A stretch of DNA of 64,000 nt from an uncultured Litorivicinus sp. (GCA_902536515.1 CACAXU010000002.1:1-64000), one strand, 5' to 3'. Positions 1-9,593 are shown, numbered from the stretch's first letter. Program-made: numbers and translations. Notes: generated from the sequence alone by a model not told the origin.

Positions 1-1
1 T

Positions 2-925
2 CGTGCGAGGAATCATGTTGAGAGAATTCTCACATGGATGCTGATAGGTAGTTCCACGGTCGCAATATTTACAACCATAGGAATCGTGCTCTCCATTCTT
101 TTTGAGTCGATTCGATTTTTCAAACTAATCCCTCCCCAAGACTTTTTATTTGGTCTCGAGTGGAACCCGCAGTTCGAGGGCGCGGAGCGCGCCGGATCTG
201 GAGGAGGTACGGCGACCTATGGCATGGTCCCGATGTTTGTTGGGACATTCCTGATTTCATTTATAGCGCTAGCGGTATCCGTCCCTGTGGGATTGTTTAG
301 CGCCATTTATCTGGCTGAGTACGCGACCCCAAGGGTCAGGGGGATCGTGAAGCCTCTCCTGGAGATACTCGCGGGCGTGCCGACCGTCGTGTATGGCTTT
401 TTCGCTGCGTTGACGGTCGCCCCCGTCGTCAAATCTGTCGGCGAATCCGTCGGTCTCGAGGTGGCGTCAGAGTCAGCGTTGGCCGCAGGCCTCGTGATGG
501 GCGTAATGATAATCCCATTTATTTCCTCGCTTTCAGACGACGTGATAAACGCTGTCCCCCAGGCCCTCCGCGACGCAGCTTTTGGTCTGGGCTCCACGAA
601 GAGTGAGGCGGTAAGGCAGGTAGTGCTGCCGGCTGCGCTACCGGGCATCGTCGCGGCGGTGATCCTTGCGGTGTCCCGCGCGGTCGGAGAGACAATGATC
701 GTAGTGATGGCGGCCGGGTTGGCTGCGAATTTGTCTTTCAATCCTTTGGACGCAGTCACGACCGTCACCTCACAGATTGTGACGATTCTGGTTGGCGACC
801 AAGAGTTTGAGTCCGCTAAGACGTTATCGGCTTTTGCGTTAGCGCTGATGTTGATAGTTACTACGCTGGCCCTGAACTACTACGCGCTTCAGATTGTAAA
901 AAAATATCGAGAGCAATATGAGTAA
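2..925 (+). CDS. pstC: Phosphate ABC transporter permease PstC (5' end outside window)
   Basis: Inner-membrane permease of the high-affinity phosphate importer PstSCAB. The reading frame is open from base 2, so the gene starts upstream of the window and the first in-window ATG (38) is only internal. The visible 308 codons show several hydrophobic spans and the permease cytoplasmic EAA-type loop (residues DAAFGLGSTKSEAVRQVVLP, about two thirds along), plus the family phrase LLEILAGVPTVVYG. It overlaps pstA by 8 bases (ATGAGTAA), so the two are translationally coupled. pstS should lie upstream but is not visible. Confidence 0.93.
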   Translation, partial: RARNHVERILTWMLIGSSTVAIFTTIGIVLSILFESIRFFKLIPPQDFLFGLEWNPQFEGAERAGSGGGTATYGMVPMFVGTFLISFIALAVSVPVGLFSAIYLAEYATPRVRGIVKPLLEILAGVPTVVYGFFAALTVAPVVKSVGESVGLEVASESALAAGLVMGVMIIPFISSLSDDVINAVPQALRDAAFGLGSTKSEAVRQVVLPAALPGIVAAVILAVSRAVGETMIVVMAAGLAANLSFNPLDAVTTVTSQIVTILVGDQEFESAKTLSAFALALMLIVTTLALNYYALQIVKKYREQYE

Positions 926-2225
926 TCAGGTTTCTTTTGGATTGTCGCCCGAGCGGGCTGCCGAGCGAGTAGCCGAGTCGATCAGCTTGCGCAAACGGAG
1001 AGAAAATCGATTTCTGTTTCTAGGGAAATCTGCGGTTGCTGTGGCCCTCGGATTCCTTGTTCTTTTGTTTGCTGGCATTTTAAGCAAGGGTATCCCCGGG
1101 TTATTCCAGCACTACGTCACGCTTGATGTTCAGTTGGACGCTGAGAGGCTTGATCCATCTGGTCAAGGGACCCTAGAGTCGCTCGCCGATGGCGATTTTG
1201 ACGGGGTCGTAAGAGATGCGCTCTATGAGGCTCTTGGGGGTCCCACCGGGCGCAAGGCGAAACGACAGGCGCGAAGGCTAATTTCATCAGGGTCCGGACA
1301 GCGACTGATGCATCACGTGCTGGATAATCCAGATCAAATGAGATCAAAGGTAGCGCTTCAGTTTGCTGTCGACGATGATGTAGATACATTCTTGCGTGGC
1401 CTCATCTCACGAGATACCCCTGAAGCTGACAGACGAGTCAGTGATCAGATGATTTCATATATTGATCTACTTCAGGCGAAGGGTCGGATCAGCTACGAGA
1501 TAAGTGATTATTTATTTTTTGGCTCAGCATCAAGGGACGCTGAGATGGCCGGGATCCGCGGGGCGCTGGTGGGATCGATACTCACCTTGCTGGTGTGTAT
1601 TGTGATCGCGTTTCCCTTGGGGGTAGCTACAGCTGTCTACCTCGAGGAAATGGCCCCAAAGAATCGATTGACTGAAATCATTGAGATCAATATAAATAAT
1701 CTTGCCGCGGTGCCGTCAGTCGTTTTCGGAATCATGGGCCTCGCGGTATTTATCGTGATATTTGGGATGCCGCGATCAATACCGCTAGTTGGGGGAATAG
1801 TGTTGGCTTTGATGACGCTGCCCACGATTATAATCTCTTCGCGTGCCTCGATTCGGGCGGTTCCACCGAGCATTCGTGATGCCGCTCTGGGCGTTGGCGC
1901 TTCGAAAATGCAAACCATAACGCACCATGTTTTACCTCTCGCGATGCCGGGTATGTTGACCGGCACCATCATTGGGATGGCCCAAGCTTTGGGTGAGACA
2001 GCGCCTCTCTTAATGATTGGTATGGTCGCTTTTATCGTCGACGTGCCGTCAGGTGTCACTGAGCCCGGGACCGTTCTCCCGGTGCAAATTTTTATGTGGG
2101 CAGATTTTGCTGAACGTATGTTTATTCAAAAAACCAGTGCGGCGATTATTGTATTGTTGGCATTTCTGATTACTATGAACGCCGCCGCGATTCTTCTTCG
2201 TAAAAAATTAGAGCGACGTTGGTGA
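918..2225 (+). CDS. pstA: Phosphate ABC transporter permease PstA, long form with extended periplasmic domain
   Basis: Second membrane subunit of the Pst phosphate importer. At 435 residues it is far longer than E. coli PstA (about 296). A first membrane span at about residues 38-57 is followed by about 150 hydrophilic residues (60-210) before the usual permease core, as in the DUF3333-containing long PstA proteins. The EAA loop is at about 320-345 ([20 protein letters not shown]). The start overlaps the pstC stop. The role of the extra domain is unknown; it probably faces the periplasm. Confidence 0.93.
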   Translation: MSNQVSFGLSPERAAERVAESISLRKRRENRFLFLGKSAVAVALGFLVLLFAGILSKGIPGLFQHYVTLDVQLDAERLDPSGQGTLESLADGDFDGVVRDALYEALGGPTGRKAKRQARRLISSGSGQRLMHHVLDNPDQMRSKVALQFAVDDDVDTFLRGLISRDTPEADRRVSDQMISYIDLLQAKGRISYEISDYLFFGSASRDAEMAGIRGALVGSILTLLVCIVIAFPLGVATAVYLEEMAPKNRLTEIIEININNLAAVPSVVFGIMGLAVFIVIFGMPRSIPLVGGIVLALMTLPTIIISSRASIRAVPPSIRDAALGVGASKMQTITHHVLPLAMPGMLTGTIIGMAQALGETAPLLMIGMVAFIVDVPSGVTEPGTVLPVQIFMWADFAERMFIQKTSAAIIVLLAFLITMNAAAILLRKKLERRW

Positions 2226-2238
2226 GCAGGTCAGTGTT

Positions 2239-3090
2239 ATGCAACTAGAAGAGAGTAGCCGGATGGTCCAAACAACTAGCACCCTAGAAGCACGGACGAT
2301 TCCAGACAGTACTCTCGGTCAAATCCATGCAGACAACCCCCGTATGAAGGCCCGGAACGTTGACGTTTTTTATGCTGACAAGCATGCGATCGACAATATC
2401 AGTCTTGATATTGGGTCCGGACAGGTAATCTCATTCATCGGCCCGTCCGGTTGCGGTAAGTCGACATTCCTGCGGTGTCTTAACCGGATGAACGACACGA
2501 TAGACAGCTGCCGTGTGTCTGGTGAAATCATGATCGATGATCAGAACATCTATGACTCCTCGATCGATGTGGTCTTGCTGCGGGCGAGGGTCGGTATGGT
2601 GTTCCAGAAGCCAAACCCTTTTCCCAAATCAATCTTTGACAACGTCGCATACGGGCCACGTATTCACGGGCTTGCCACAAGCAAGGTGGAGCTCGATCAT
2701 ATTGTAGAAACCTCGCTTCAACGGGCTGGTCTTTGGGAGGAGGTCAGAGATCGTCTGGATCAGCCAGGAACCGGCCTGTCGGGCGGTCAACAGCAGCGCC
2801 TTTGCATCGCTCGCGCGATTGCGGTGAGCCCCGAGGTTATCCTGATGGACGAGCCGTGTTCTGCCTTGGACCCGATCGCTACTGCAAAAATAGAGGAATT
2901 GATTTCTGAGCTGCGGGAGCAATATACAATTGTAATTGTCACCCACTCCATGCAGCAGGCTGCCCGCGTCTCTGATCGGACTGCGTATTTTCATTTAGGA
3001 AAGTTGATTGAGGTAGGTGACACCAAGCAGGTGTTTACAAATCCTTTGCATGCATTGACTCAAGACTATATCACCGGACGGTTTGGCTAG
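2239..3090 (+). CDS. pstB: Phosphate ABC transporter ATP-binding protein PstB
   Basis: ATPase that powers PstCA and also takes part in phosphate signalling to PhoR through PhoU. Walker A GPSGCGKS at residues 68-75, signature LSGGQQQR at 180-187, Walker B ILMDEP at 201-206 and the switch histidine at about 236 are all present. Its 283 residues include a roughly 30-residue N-terminal extension. A second ATG at 2263 is an alternative start, because neither has a strong ribosome site. The stop codon abuts the phoU ATG directly. Confidence 0.95.
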   Translation: MQLEESSRMVQTTSTLEARTIPDSTLGQIHADNPRMKARNVDVFYADKHAIDNISLDIGSGQVISFIGPSGCGKSTFLRCLNRMNDTIDSCRVSGEIMIDDQNIYDSSIDVVLLRARVGMVFQKPNPFPKSIFDNVAYGPRIHGLATSKVELDHIVETSLQRAGLWEEVRDRLDQPGTGLSGGQQQRLCIARAIAVSPEVILMDEPCSALDPIATAKIEELISELREQYTIVIVTHSMQQAARVSDRTAYFHLGKLIEVGDTKQVFTNPLHALTQDYITGRFG

Positions 3091-3798
3091 ATGAAAGACT
3101 TGAACGAAGACTTCTATCGACACATTTCCAGCGAGTTCAACGAGGAGCTTGAGGCGCTTCGGAGGTCCACCCTTGAAATGGGTGGATTGGTTGAAGAGCA
3201 GCTAGCGTGTGCTCTCAAGTTTTTTGCTAGTCAGGACTCTTCACTACTGAGCGACATTGAAGACGTTGAACAAAAGATTAACGCTGCCGAGATCGATCTC
3301 GACGATCAGGTAGAGTCTCTGATCGTTCGGAGACAGCCTATCGCTTCAGATTTGCGGCTTGTGCTCGCTGTTTCGAAGATCGTCCGAGACCTTGAGCGAG
3401 TGGGCGACGAACTTGAGAAGGTAGGCAAGCTTAGTCTTGAGTCATTTGATAGCTCTGATGACGTAGGGATTACCGAGATACAGCGGATTGCTGAGCAGGT
3501 TGCCAAGATGTTGTCGGAATCGTTGACAGCGTTCGCGCGGCTCGATATCGATCTTGCGAGAGATATTTTTGAACGTGAGCGCAAGGTTGATAAGGTTTAT
3601 CAGTCGGCGCTTAGGTCGCTCGCGACATTTATGATTGAGGATCCCAGAAATATCGGCAGGGTCTTGAATATAGTCTGGATTGCGAGGTCGTTAGAGCGCG
3701 TTGGCGACCACGCCACAAACATTGCTGAATACGTAATCTATTTAGTTCAGGGCGTTGATGTCCGCCATCCGAGCGTTAACGAAAACAGTTTTACGTAA
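3091..3798 (+). CDS. phoU: Phosphate signalling regulator PhoU
   Basis: Cytoplasmic helical protein that links Pst transporter status to the PhoR kinase and represses the Pho regulon when phosphate is plentiful. The 235 residues show the two PhoU repeats with paired motifs, SDLRLVLAVSKIVRDLERVGDELE in the first half and RVLNIVWIARSLERVGDHATNIAE in the second (shown in part). It starts on the base after the pstB stop. Its last 8 bases overlap the 3' end of phoR on the other strand. Confidence 0.95.
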   Translation: MKDLNEDFYRHISSEFNEELEALRRSTLEMGGLVEEQLACALKFFASQDSSLLSDIEDVEQKINAAEIDLDDQVESLIVRRQPIASDLRLVLAVSKIVRDLERVGDELEKVGKLSLESFDSSDDVGITEIQRIAEQVAKMLSESLTAFARLDIDLARDIFERERKVDKVYQSALRSLATFMIEDPRNIGRVLNIVWIARSLERVGDHATNIAEYVIYLVQGVDVRHPSVNENSFT

Positions 3799-5095
3799 CT
3801 ATCTGTTGTAGCCTGTCCTTCGGGAATGAGCATCGAATGCAAGTACCTTTCCCTTCCTCAGAGGTAATTTGAAGGCTTCCGGAGTGCCTTTCCATAATAT
3901 GTTTGGCTATCGCCAAGCCCAACCCTGTGCCTCCTGTGATGGACGAGTGGCTCTTATCGACACGGTAAAATCGCTCGGTTACACGACTGAGATGTGGCTC
4001 GGGTATTCCTGGGCCGTTGTCATCCACGCAGATTAATGTCTTGTGATCGCTCTGCTCTAACCTCAAGGAAATTAACGATCCATCGGGGCAGTACCGCAAG
4101 GCATTGCTGAGCAGGTTGGATAGGAGGGAGAAAATTTCATTTCTATTTCCTGTGAGAACCCAATCCTCGGTGACCAAGATCTTGACGATAGTCTGGTTTT
4201 TTTTGAGATTTTTTTGTAACCACGCTACTTGCTGCTGGACTTGTCCGACCAAATCAGAAAGATTGAAGACTTCAATATCTGTGCTTGGTGAGGTCTCAAG
4301 CTGGGATAGCGTTATGAGATCTTGGATGATGTTATCCATCCTGCGACCCTGCAAACCGGCGTTTTCGATCGCATTCTTCGCGACACCCTCGACCAATTGA
4401 TTGTCGATCAAGGTTTCCAAATAACCGTTAATGACGGTAAGCGGCGTTTTTAGCTCATGCGAGACGTTAGCGATAAAGTCTGATCGCATTTCGTTGAGTC
4501 TTTTCAGTTGACTGATGTCTCTAACGAGTATTATGTATCCTTCAGACGGGCTATCTCCGAAATACAACTCGATCACTGCTTGTTGTGTTGTGAAGTCATC
4601 AAGAATTAGTGGTTCGCTGAAATCGTTTTTCGCGATGTATTCTTTTAACGACGGTGATCTTAGCAGAGCAAAAAGATAGCTATTGATGTCATCTGGTTTT
4701 CTAAAATTGAGTAATTCACCACCGACCTCATTCCACCAGATGAGGTTCCATGTCTTGTCGGTGAGTACCAGTCCGACCTTGAGGCTGCTTAGTGCGAGTC
4801 TGAGATTATGGAACTCGTTAACCACTGATTCTTTATTTTTTTCCGCTTGATCGCGTTCAATTTCAATGCGCCGTACAATATCGGCCCACAGATCGGAGGT
4901 AACCAAGGACTCGTTTTTTTGGTTGCTTTCCAGCCATCGGTAGAAACTATTTCGTCTCCATAGGGTTACCGAAAGGTAGGCGCTAGCGACAAAAAGTGCT
5001 GACGGAACGAAGTAGCCAGTAACAACACCTAAAAACATAGTGAGCAGCCCCAGCCAGGTAAGCTCCAGTATTGTGGTTGAGGTGGCGTTTCTCAT
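3791..5095 (-). CDS. phoR: Phosphate-sensor histidine kinase PhoR
   Basis: Membrane histidine kinase that phosphorylates PhoB under phosphate limitation. In order: two N-terminal membrane spans (about 12-46) with almost no periplasmic loop, a PAS-like region (about 100-195), the phospho-acceptor box VSHELKTPLT with His213, then a HATPase domain with SNLLSNALRY, DNGPGIP and GGTGLGLAIAKH motifs. Length 434 matches E. coli PhoR (431). It is not beside phoB: ppk and ppx lie between them on the other strand. It is divergent from ppk and convergent with phoU. Confidence 0.94.
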   Translation of the reverse strand: MRNATSTTILELTWLGLLTMFLGVVTGYFVPSALFVASAYLSVTLWRRNSFYRWLESNQKNESLVTSDLWADIVRRIEIERDQAEKNKESVVNEFHNLRLALSSLKVGLVLTDKTWNLIWWNEVGGELLNFRKPDDINSYLFALLRSPSLKEYIAKNDFSEPLILDDFTTQQAVIELYFGDSPSEGYIILVRDISQLKRLNEMRSDFIANVSHELKTPLTVINGYLETLIDNQLVEGVAKNAIENAGLQGRRMDNIIQDLITLSQLETSPSTDIEVFNLSDLVGQVQQQVAWLQKNLKKNQTIVKILVTEDWVLTGNRNEIFSLLSNLLSNALRYCPDGSLISLRLEQSDHKTLICVDDNGPGIPEPHLSRVTERFYRVDKSHSSITGGTGLGLAIAKHIMERHSGSLQITSEEGKGTCIRCSFPKDRLQQIVT

Positions 5096-5115
5096 TAGAT
5101 TTGCTTGCCTAATCT

Positions 5116-5144
5116 AAGTCACAAATCTGTAACATAACTGTAAT
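5116..5144 (+). promoter_or_regulatory. Pho box upstream of ppk
   Basis: CTGTAAC-ATAA-CTGTAAT at 5127-5144 is a good 7-4-7 PhoB direct repeat. A weaker third copy, AAGTCAC, lies one 11-base step upstream at 5116. Orientation favours ppk-ppx; phoR diverges from the same 85-base gap and could also be affected. A weak -10 (TATGTC, 5154-5159) follows at 9 bases. PhoB binding is inferred from the pattern. Confidence 0.7.
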
Positions 5145-5180
5145 AACCTTTTCTATGTCAGTAATAATAAGGTTGAAGTT

Positions 5181-7232
5181 TTGCCAAATTTCCCAACTTT
5201 TGACAAAGAACTAAGTTGGTTGTCATTTAACCATCGAGTCCTCCAGGAGGCGATGGATAAGTCAAACCCTATTATCGAGCGGGCTCGCTTTCTCGGCATT
5301 TATTCGAGCAACCTTGATGAATTTTATAGGGTTCGAGTATCCGATGTTAGAAGAAGAAAAATACTTCACCGGGAGGTAGGTTTAGAGCCTGCGTCGGGTA
5401 AATTACTTAGACAGATTCAGCGACGCACCGTTGAGTTAAATTTAGAATTTGAGGCGACACATCTCGATGTCATACGGACCCTCGCTAGGCACGATATATT
5501 TTTAGAAAATGAAGAGCAGCTGACCGAAGAGCACCGGGAGTGGCTCAAACGCTACTTCCACTCAAATATTCGTAAATTTATTTGTCCTATCGTGATCTCG
5601 GATAAAGTAAATTTGGCGGAGGTTATTGCCGACGACGAGACGTACCTGGTAGCCGAGTTGCGAAAGGCTGATCAGTACATTTATTCATTAATAGAGGTAC
5701 CTACCGATCATCACCGGAGGTTTATCGAACTACCAAAAATAACTAAACGCAAGAAGCCTTTAGTCTTGCTTGATAACGCGATCCGGGTTGGGCTGCCCGA
5801 AATTTTTGAGGGTTATTTTGATTTTGACGACGTTCAGGCTTGGTCGATGAAATTAACGCGTGACGCTCAGTATGATTTGTCTGGCGAGATCGATGACAGC
5901 CTCATGGATCGACTGTCATCGGGATTAAAGCAGCGGCTCACTTCTGAGCCGACGCGGCTTGTCCACGACCGTGATATGCCAGACCGGGTATTGGTCATGC
6001 TAAAACGTGAGCTGGGTATCGCGGGGATTGACGCGGTTATCCCTGGCGGTCGGTATCACAATATGAAGGACTTTCTGTCTTTTCCTTCGATTGGGCGAGC
6101 TTCTTTACGGTATTCGCAGCTCCAGCCAATTCCATCTAAAGCTCTTGACGGTCAGAGGAACTATTTTTCCGTTTTAAAAGACAAAGATGTTCTACTTCAC
6201 TACCCGTACCACGACTTTTATCACGTTACTGAGTGGCTCCGTCAGGCTGCAACCGATCCGGCTGTAGAGTCGGTCAGGATCAGTCTTTACCGAGTGGCGA
6301 GCTCTTCCCTAGTCATCAAATCCCTTTTGGATGCCGTCGCTAACGGGAAGGACGTTTCTGTTGTTGTTGAGCTCCAGGCGCGTTTCGATGAGGAGGCAAA
6401 TATTCAATGGTCCAAGGTGCTCACAGATGCAGGCGTGAGGGTCACTTTTGGTATTGCTAATTTGAAGGTGCACTCGAAGCTCTGTCTGATTACACGACGT
6501 GAGGATGGTCAGCGAGTCAGATATGCTCATATTGGAACCGGTAATTTCAACGAAAAAACGGCCCAAATGTATACAGATTTTAGTTTATTGACTGCTAGAC
6601 CTGAAATTACTGCGGAGGTTCGTCAGGTCTTTTCATTTTTTAATGCCCCGTATCGTAACTTTGTGTTCCGTCATTTGTGGGTTAGTCCAGTAGATCAACG
6701 CAAAAAGATTATTCAACAAATTGATAGGGAGATTGGGCTAGCCGAGTCCGGCAAGAGCGCCAAGATAACTCTGAAGGTCAATAATTTGGCGGATGATGAT
6801 CTAATTACTAAACTATATGAGGCGAGTAGAGCCGGTGTCGTCGTAGACGCATGCGTGAGAGGGATGTGTTCACTGATCCCTGGTGTGCCTGGTGTGAGCG
6901 ATACGATCAGAGTTATCAGTATTGTAGATAGGTTTTTGGAGCATCCTCGGGTTATGATTTTTCACAATGATGGTGATCCTGATGTGTACATAAGCTCGGC
7001 AGATTGGATGACGCGAAATATGGATAACCGGGTAGAGGTGACCGCTCCAATTTATGACAATAATCTCAAAAAAATAATGATTGACCTTATAGATTTGCAG
7101 TTCAAGGACACCGTGAAGGCTCGACTTATTGATGAGGATCAATCGAATCCGTACGTAAGTCGGGGCAACCGGAGGAAGGTCCGGTGCCAGATTAATACCT
7201 ATGAATACATAAAAAATATAGAGAGCGTCTGA
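5181..7232 (+). CDS. ppk: Polyphosphate kinase Ppk1
   Basis: Makes inorganic polyphosphate from ATP reversibly and autophosphorylates on histidine. The start is TTG at 5181, preceded by AAGG 8 bases upstream. The N-terminal motif FDKELSWLSFNHRVLQEA is typical. His431 (in KVHSKLCLITRR) and His450 (in HIGTGNFNE) have the same 19-residue spacing as the E. coli PPK catalytic histidines 435 and 454. Length 683 is normal. ppx follows after 1 base, and the Pho box upstream suggests phosphate control. Confidence 0.96.
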   Translation: MPNFPTFDKELSWLSFNHRVLQEAMDKSNPIIERARFLGIYSSNLDEFYRVRVSDVRRRKILHREVGLEPASGKLLRQIQRRTVELNLEFEATHLDVIRTLARHDIFLENEEQLTEEHREWLKRYFHSNIRKFICPIVISDKVNLAEVIADDETYLVAELRKADQYIYSLIEVPTDHHRRFIELPKITKRKKPLVLLDNAIRVGLPEIFEGYFDFDDVQAWSMKLTRDAQYDLSGEIDDSLMDRLSSGLKQRLTSEPTRLVHDRDMPDRVLVMLKRELGIAGIDAVIPGGRYHNMKDFLSFPSIGRASLRYSQLQPIPSKALDGQRNYFSVLKDKDVLLHYPYHDFYHVTEWLRQAATDPAVESVRISLYRVASSSLVIKSLLDAVANGKDVSVVVELQARFDEEANIQWSKVLTDAGVRVTFGIANLKVHSKLCLITRREDGQRVRYAHIGTGNFNEKTAQMYTDFSLLTARPEITAEVRQVFSFFNAPYRNFVFRHLWVSPVDQRKKIIQQIDREIGLAESGKSAKITLKVNNLADDDLITKLYEASRAGVVVDACVRGMCSLIPGVPGVSDTIRVISIVDRFLEHPRVMIFHNDGDPDVYISSADWMTRNMDNRVEVTAPIYDNNLKKIMIDLIDLQFKDTVKARLIDEDQSNPYVSRGNRRKVRCQINTYEYIKNIESV

Positions 7233-7233
7233 T

Positions 7234-8724
7234 TTGCAAGGTCAGTCACTAGAGCGGCTGGTTGCTGCCGTCGATCTAGGATCAAATAGCTTCCACATGA
7301 CCATCGCTAGGCTGACTCCGTCTGGACTCCAGGTCCTGGTTCGTGATCGCGAGCGAGTGAGGTTAGCCTCGGGACTCAACCGCAAAGGCGTCTTGGGTAA
7401 CAAATCTATTCAGAGGGGAATTGAGGCGCTCAAGCGGTTCGATGGTCGCCTGTCGGGTGTCGCGACCGAGGATATCCGGGTTGTGGCGACGCATACACTT
7501 CGTGAAGCTAAAAACGCTCACGAGTTTCTCGACTTAGCCTCCGAACACTTCCGAGCACAAATTAATGTAATTTCTGGTCCCGAGGAGGCTCGCCTAATTT
7601 TTCAGGCGGTGGCACACAGTCAATCCACAGAGGGTCGATTTTTGGTTTTTGATCTTGGGGGTGGATCAACTGAGTTCGCTGTTGGTGTTAATTTTGAGAC
7701 TGAGTTTTTGTCTTCCAGAACCCTGGGTTGCGTGACATTCACAAAACGGTTCATGAAAAAATTGGACCGTGAGAGTTTTGCTGAGATCGAGTTAAACACG
7801 CGGAAAGTAATTGAACCCATCGTCTCTCGAATTCGAGACTTAGGAGTAGAAAAAATATTTGCGACCTCTGGCTCAGCAAAAAGTGTGAGTGCTTTGGGGA
7901 ATTATCTGGGCCATGGTCCGATCATCACTCCAGAGTCGTTGGAATCGTGTAAAAATTTTGTGTTGGTCGATATGAATCGACGTATTGCCGACATTCCTGA
8001 CGTGAGCCTGGAGAGGATGCAGATCCTCCCCGCTGGTATTGGCATCATCTCCGCAATTGTAGACGAGCTCGGGTTATCCAAAATTGAATTTTGCGATGCA
8101 GCGCTCCGGGAGGGGGTTTTGTATGAAATGGATGACCGCTTGAAGTCATCCGATATAAGAGAGAGAACCGCGCTCGACATGATGAAAAAGTATAGCGTGG
8201 ACGTTGACCACGCTGGTCGTGTTCGTGATACCGCAATTCGAATATTTTCTGCCGCTGCACCGGTCTGGGGTTTAGGAGTTTTGGATTACCAAATGGTAGT
8301 TTGGGCATCTATGCTTCATGAGATAGGACTGCATGTAAGTTATTCGGCGTACCAGCGACATGGTTCGTATATTGTTGTTAACACGCCATTGCCTGGGTTT
8401 AGTCGAGAAGAGCAAGCGGTTTTAGCAACGTTAATTCTTAATCACCGTAAAAAGTTCGATCTATCGTCGTTACCGAAGCCCCGATACTGGTCGAAAAAGC
8501 GATTAATGAGACTCGTTAGAATTCTTCGGATAGCACACGTCATGCACGTGGCACGAGATCTAGGTGCTCCGAAGTTTAGTGTCTTGGTTGAGGGCGGTGC
8601 AGTGAGTCTTGAATTTGATAAAGAAATATACCGGAGCTGTAGGGTTATGTTGTTGGATCTCGAGGAGGAGTCCCGCAGGCAGAGTGAGGAGGGGTACTCG
8701 TTAGTCATCGCACCTGCATCCTAG
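7234..8724 (+). CDS. ppx: Exopolyphosphatase Ppx/GppA family
   Basis: Releases phosphate from polyphosphate ends, or hydrolyses pppGpp. The ASKHA-type phosphate motifs VDLGSNSFH (near residue 13) and FDLGGGSTEF (near 140) are present. The C-terminal half carries an HD-like domain (LHEIGLHVSYSAYQRHGSY), as in long Ppx proteins of about 500 residues. The start is TTG at 7234, one base after the ppk stop, with GAGAG just upstream. Making and degrading polyphosphate are thus encoded in one unit. It ends 5 bases before the phoB stop on the other strand. Confidence 0.94.
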   Translation: MQGQSLERLVAAVDLGSNSFHMTIARLTPSGLQVLVRDRERVRLASGLNRKGVLGNKSIQRGIEALKRFDGRLSGVATEDIRVVATHTLREAKNAHEFLDLASEHFRAQINVISGPEEARLIFQAVAHSQSTEGRFLVFDLGGGSTEFAVGVNFETEFLSSRTLGCVTFTKRFMKKLDRESFAEIELNTRKVIEPIVSRIRDLGVEKIFATSGSAKSVSALGNYLGHGPIITPESLESCKNFVLVDMNRRIADIPDVSLERMQILPAGIGIISAIVDELGLSKIEFCDAALREGVLYEMDDRLKSSDIRERTALDMMKKYSVDVDHAGRVRDTAIRIFSAAAPVWGLGVLDYQMVVWASMLHEIGLHVSYSAYQRHGSYIVVNTPLPGFSREEQAVLATLILNHRKKFDLSSLPKPRYWSKKRLMRLVRILRIAHVMHVARDLGAPKFSVLVEGGAVSLEFDKEIYRSCRVMLLDLEEESRRQSEEGYSLVIAPAS

Positions 8725-8729
8725 ATAGA

Positions 8730-9434
8730 CTAGGCTTCCGCGATTGTGGAGGTGAACCGGTAACCTGTTCCTCTTACAGTTTGAATAAAGTCTTCAAGCT
8801 CTGCGCCAAGGGTCTTCCGTAATCGTCGGATATGCACGTCGACAGTCCGTTCTTCGACATAAACATCCCCTCCCCATACACGATCAAGCAATTGGGTCCG
8901 AGAAAAGGCCCGATTCGGGTTTGTCATGAATAGCTGTAGCAAGCGGTACTCGATAGGGCTGAGTGCTAGGAGGCGGTCTGACGCTGTTACTCGCTGGCCG
9001 ACAGGATCAAGCCGTAAATTTCCGAACTCGACAGGTTCTTCGATACCTAGCGGTGTTGTCCTTCTCAAAATTGCCTTGAGCCGTGCGACAAGCTCCCGAG
9101 GAGAGAACGGCTTCGTAATGTAGTCATCCGCGACCCCCAAACCCGTGATTTTGGCTTCTTCCTCTCCGCGAGCAGTTAGGAGGATCAAGGGAATGTTCGC
9201 TGTGTCTGCGTTTCTGCGAAGCCGTCTACATAACTCAAGCCCCGATACTTGGGGCATCATCCAATCGACCAGCATCAGATCAGGTAGGCGTGTCGCTAAG
9301 TGTTCGAGAGCGCTGGAGGCATTTTCTGCTTGGACTGTTTCAAAACCGGCCATTTCCAGCGCTACAGCAAGCATTTCACGAATCGACGACTCATCATCTA
9401 CGATCAGAACCGTCCGAAGCAGTTGTTCACTCAT
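8730..9434 (-). CDS. phoB: Phosphate-regulon response regulator PhoB
   Basis: OmpR-family transcription activator of the Pho regulon, phosphorylated by PhoR. Receiver domain with acidic pocket IVDDE, phospho-acceptor Asp57 (LMLVDWMMPQ) and Lys in YITKPFSPREL; the C-terminal winged helix ends with RTVDVHIRRLRKTLG and VRGTGYRF. I chose the ATG at 9434 (MSEQLL), giving 234 residues and a GGGA site 6 bases upstream, over an in-frame GTG at 9455. A Pho box with a good -10 lies just upstream, suggesting autoregulation. Confidence 0.95.
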   Translation of the reverse strand: MSEQLLRTVLIVDDESSIREMLAVALEMAGFETVQAENASSALEHLATRLPDLMLVDWMMPQVSGLELCRRLRRNADTANIPLILLTARGEEEAKITGLGVADDYITKPFSPRELVARLKAILRRTTPLGIEEPVEFGNLRLDPVGQRVTASDRLLALSPIEYRLLQLFMTNPNRAFSRTQLLDRVWGGDVYVEERTVDVHIRRLRKTLGAELEDFIQTVRGTGYRFTSTIAEA

Positions 9435-9466
9435 GTTATTCCCAAAAATAACCACACGTCATTTTC

Positions 9467-9500
9467 ATTAAACGGGTGAAATGTTACATAAGTATGACGA
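9467..9500 (-). promoter_or_regulatory. Pho-box promoter of phoB
   Basis: On the minus strand TCGTCAT-ACTT-ATGTAAC (9500-9483) matches the PhoB repeat at 5/7 and 6/7 positions, the second half compared with the CTGTAAC repeat of the ppk box. Exactly 10 bases later comes TTTAAT (9472-9467), 5/6 to the sigma70 -10. This is the spacing of PhoB-activated promoters, where the box replaces the -35. Transcription would start near 9460, leaving a leader of about 26 bases. Confidence 0.55.
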
Positions 9501-9593
9501 ACGTAACAAAATTGACATATATGGATTGAGGGTAAATGACAGGCGCTTCTTTTGAAAATGGCGAGGAGAGGATGTTGCCTCTTCGATTGGTGA

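Noticed and set aside
307..768. Minus-strand ORF of 153 residues inside pstC
   Set aside because: Low-complexity Thr/Ala/Pro composition typical of antisense reading of a membrane-protein gene; pstC is clearly the real gene.
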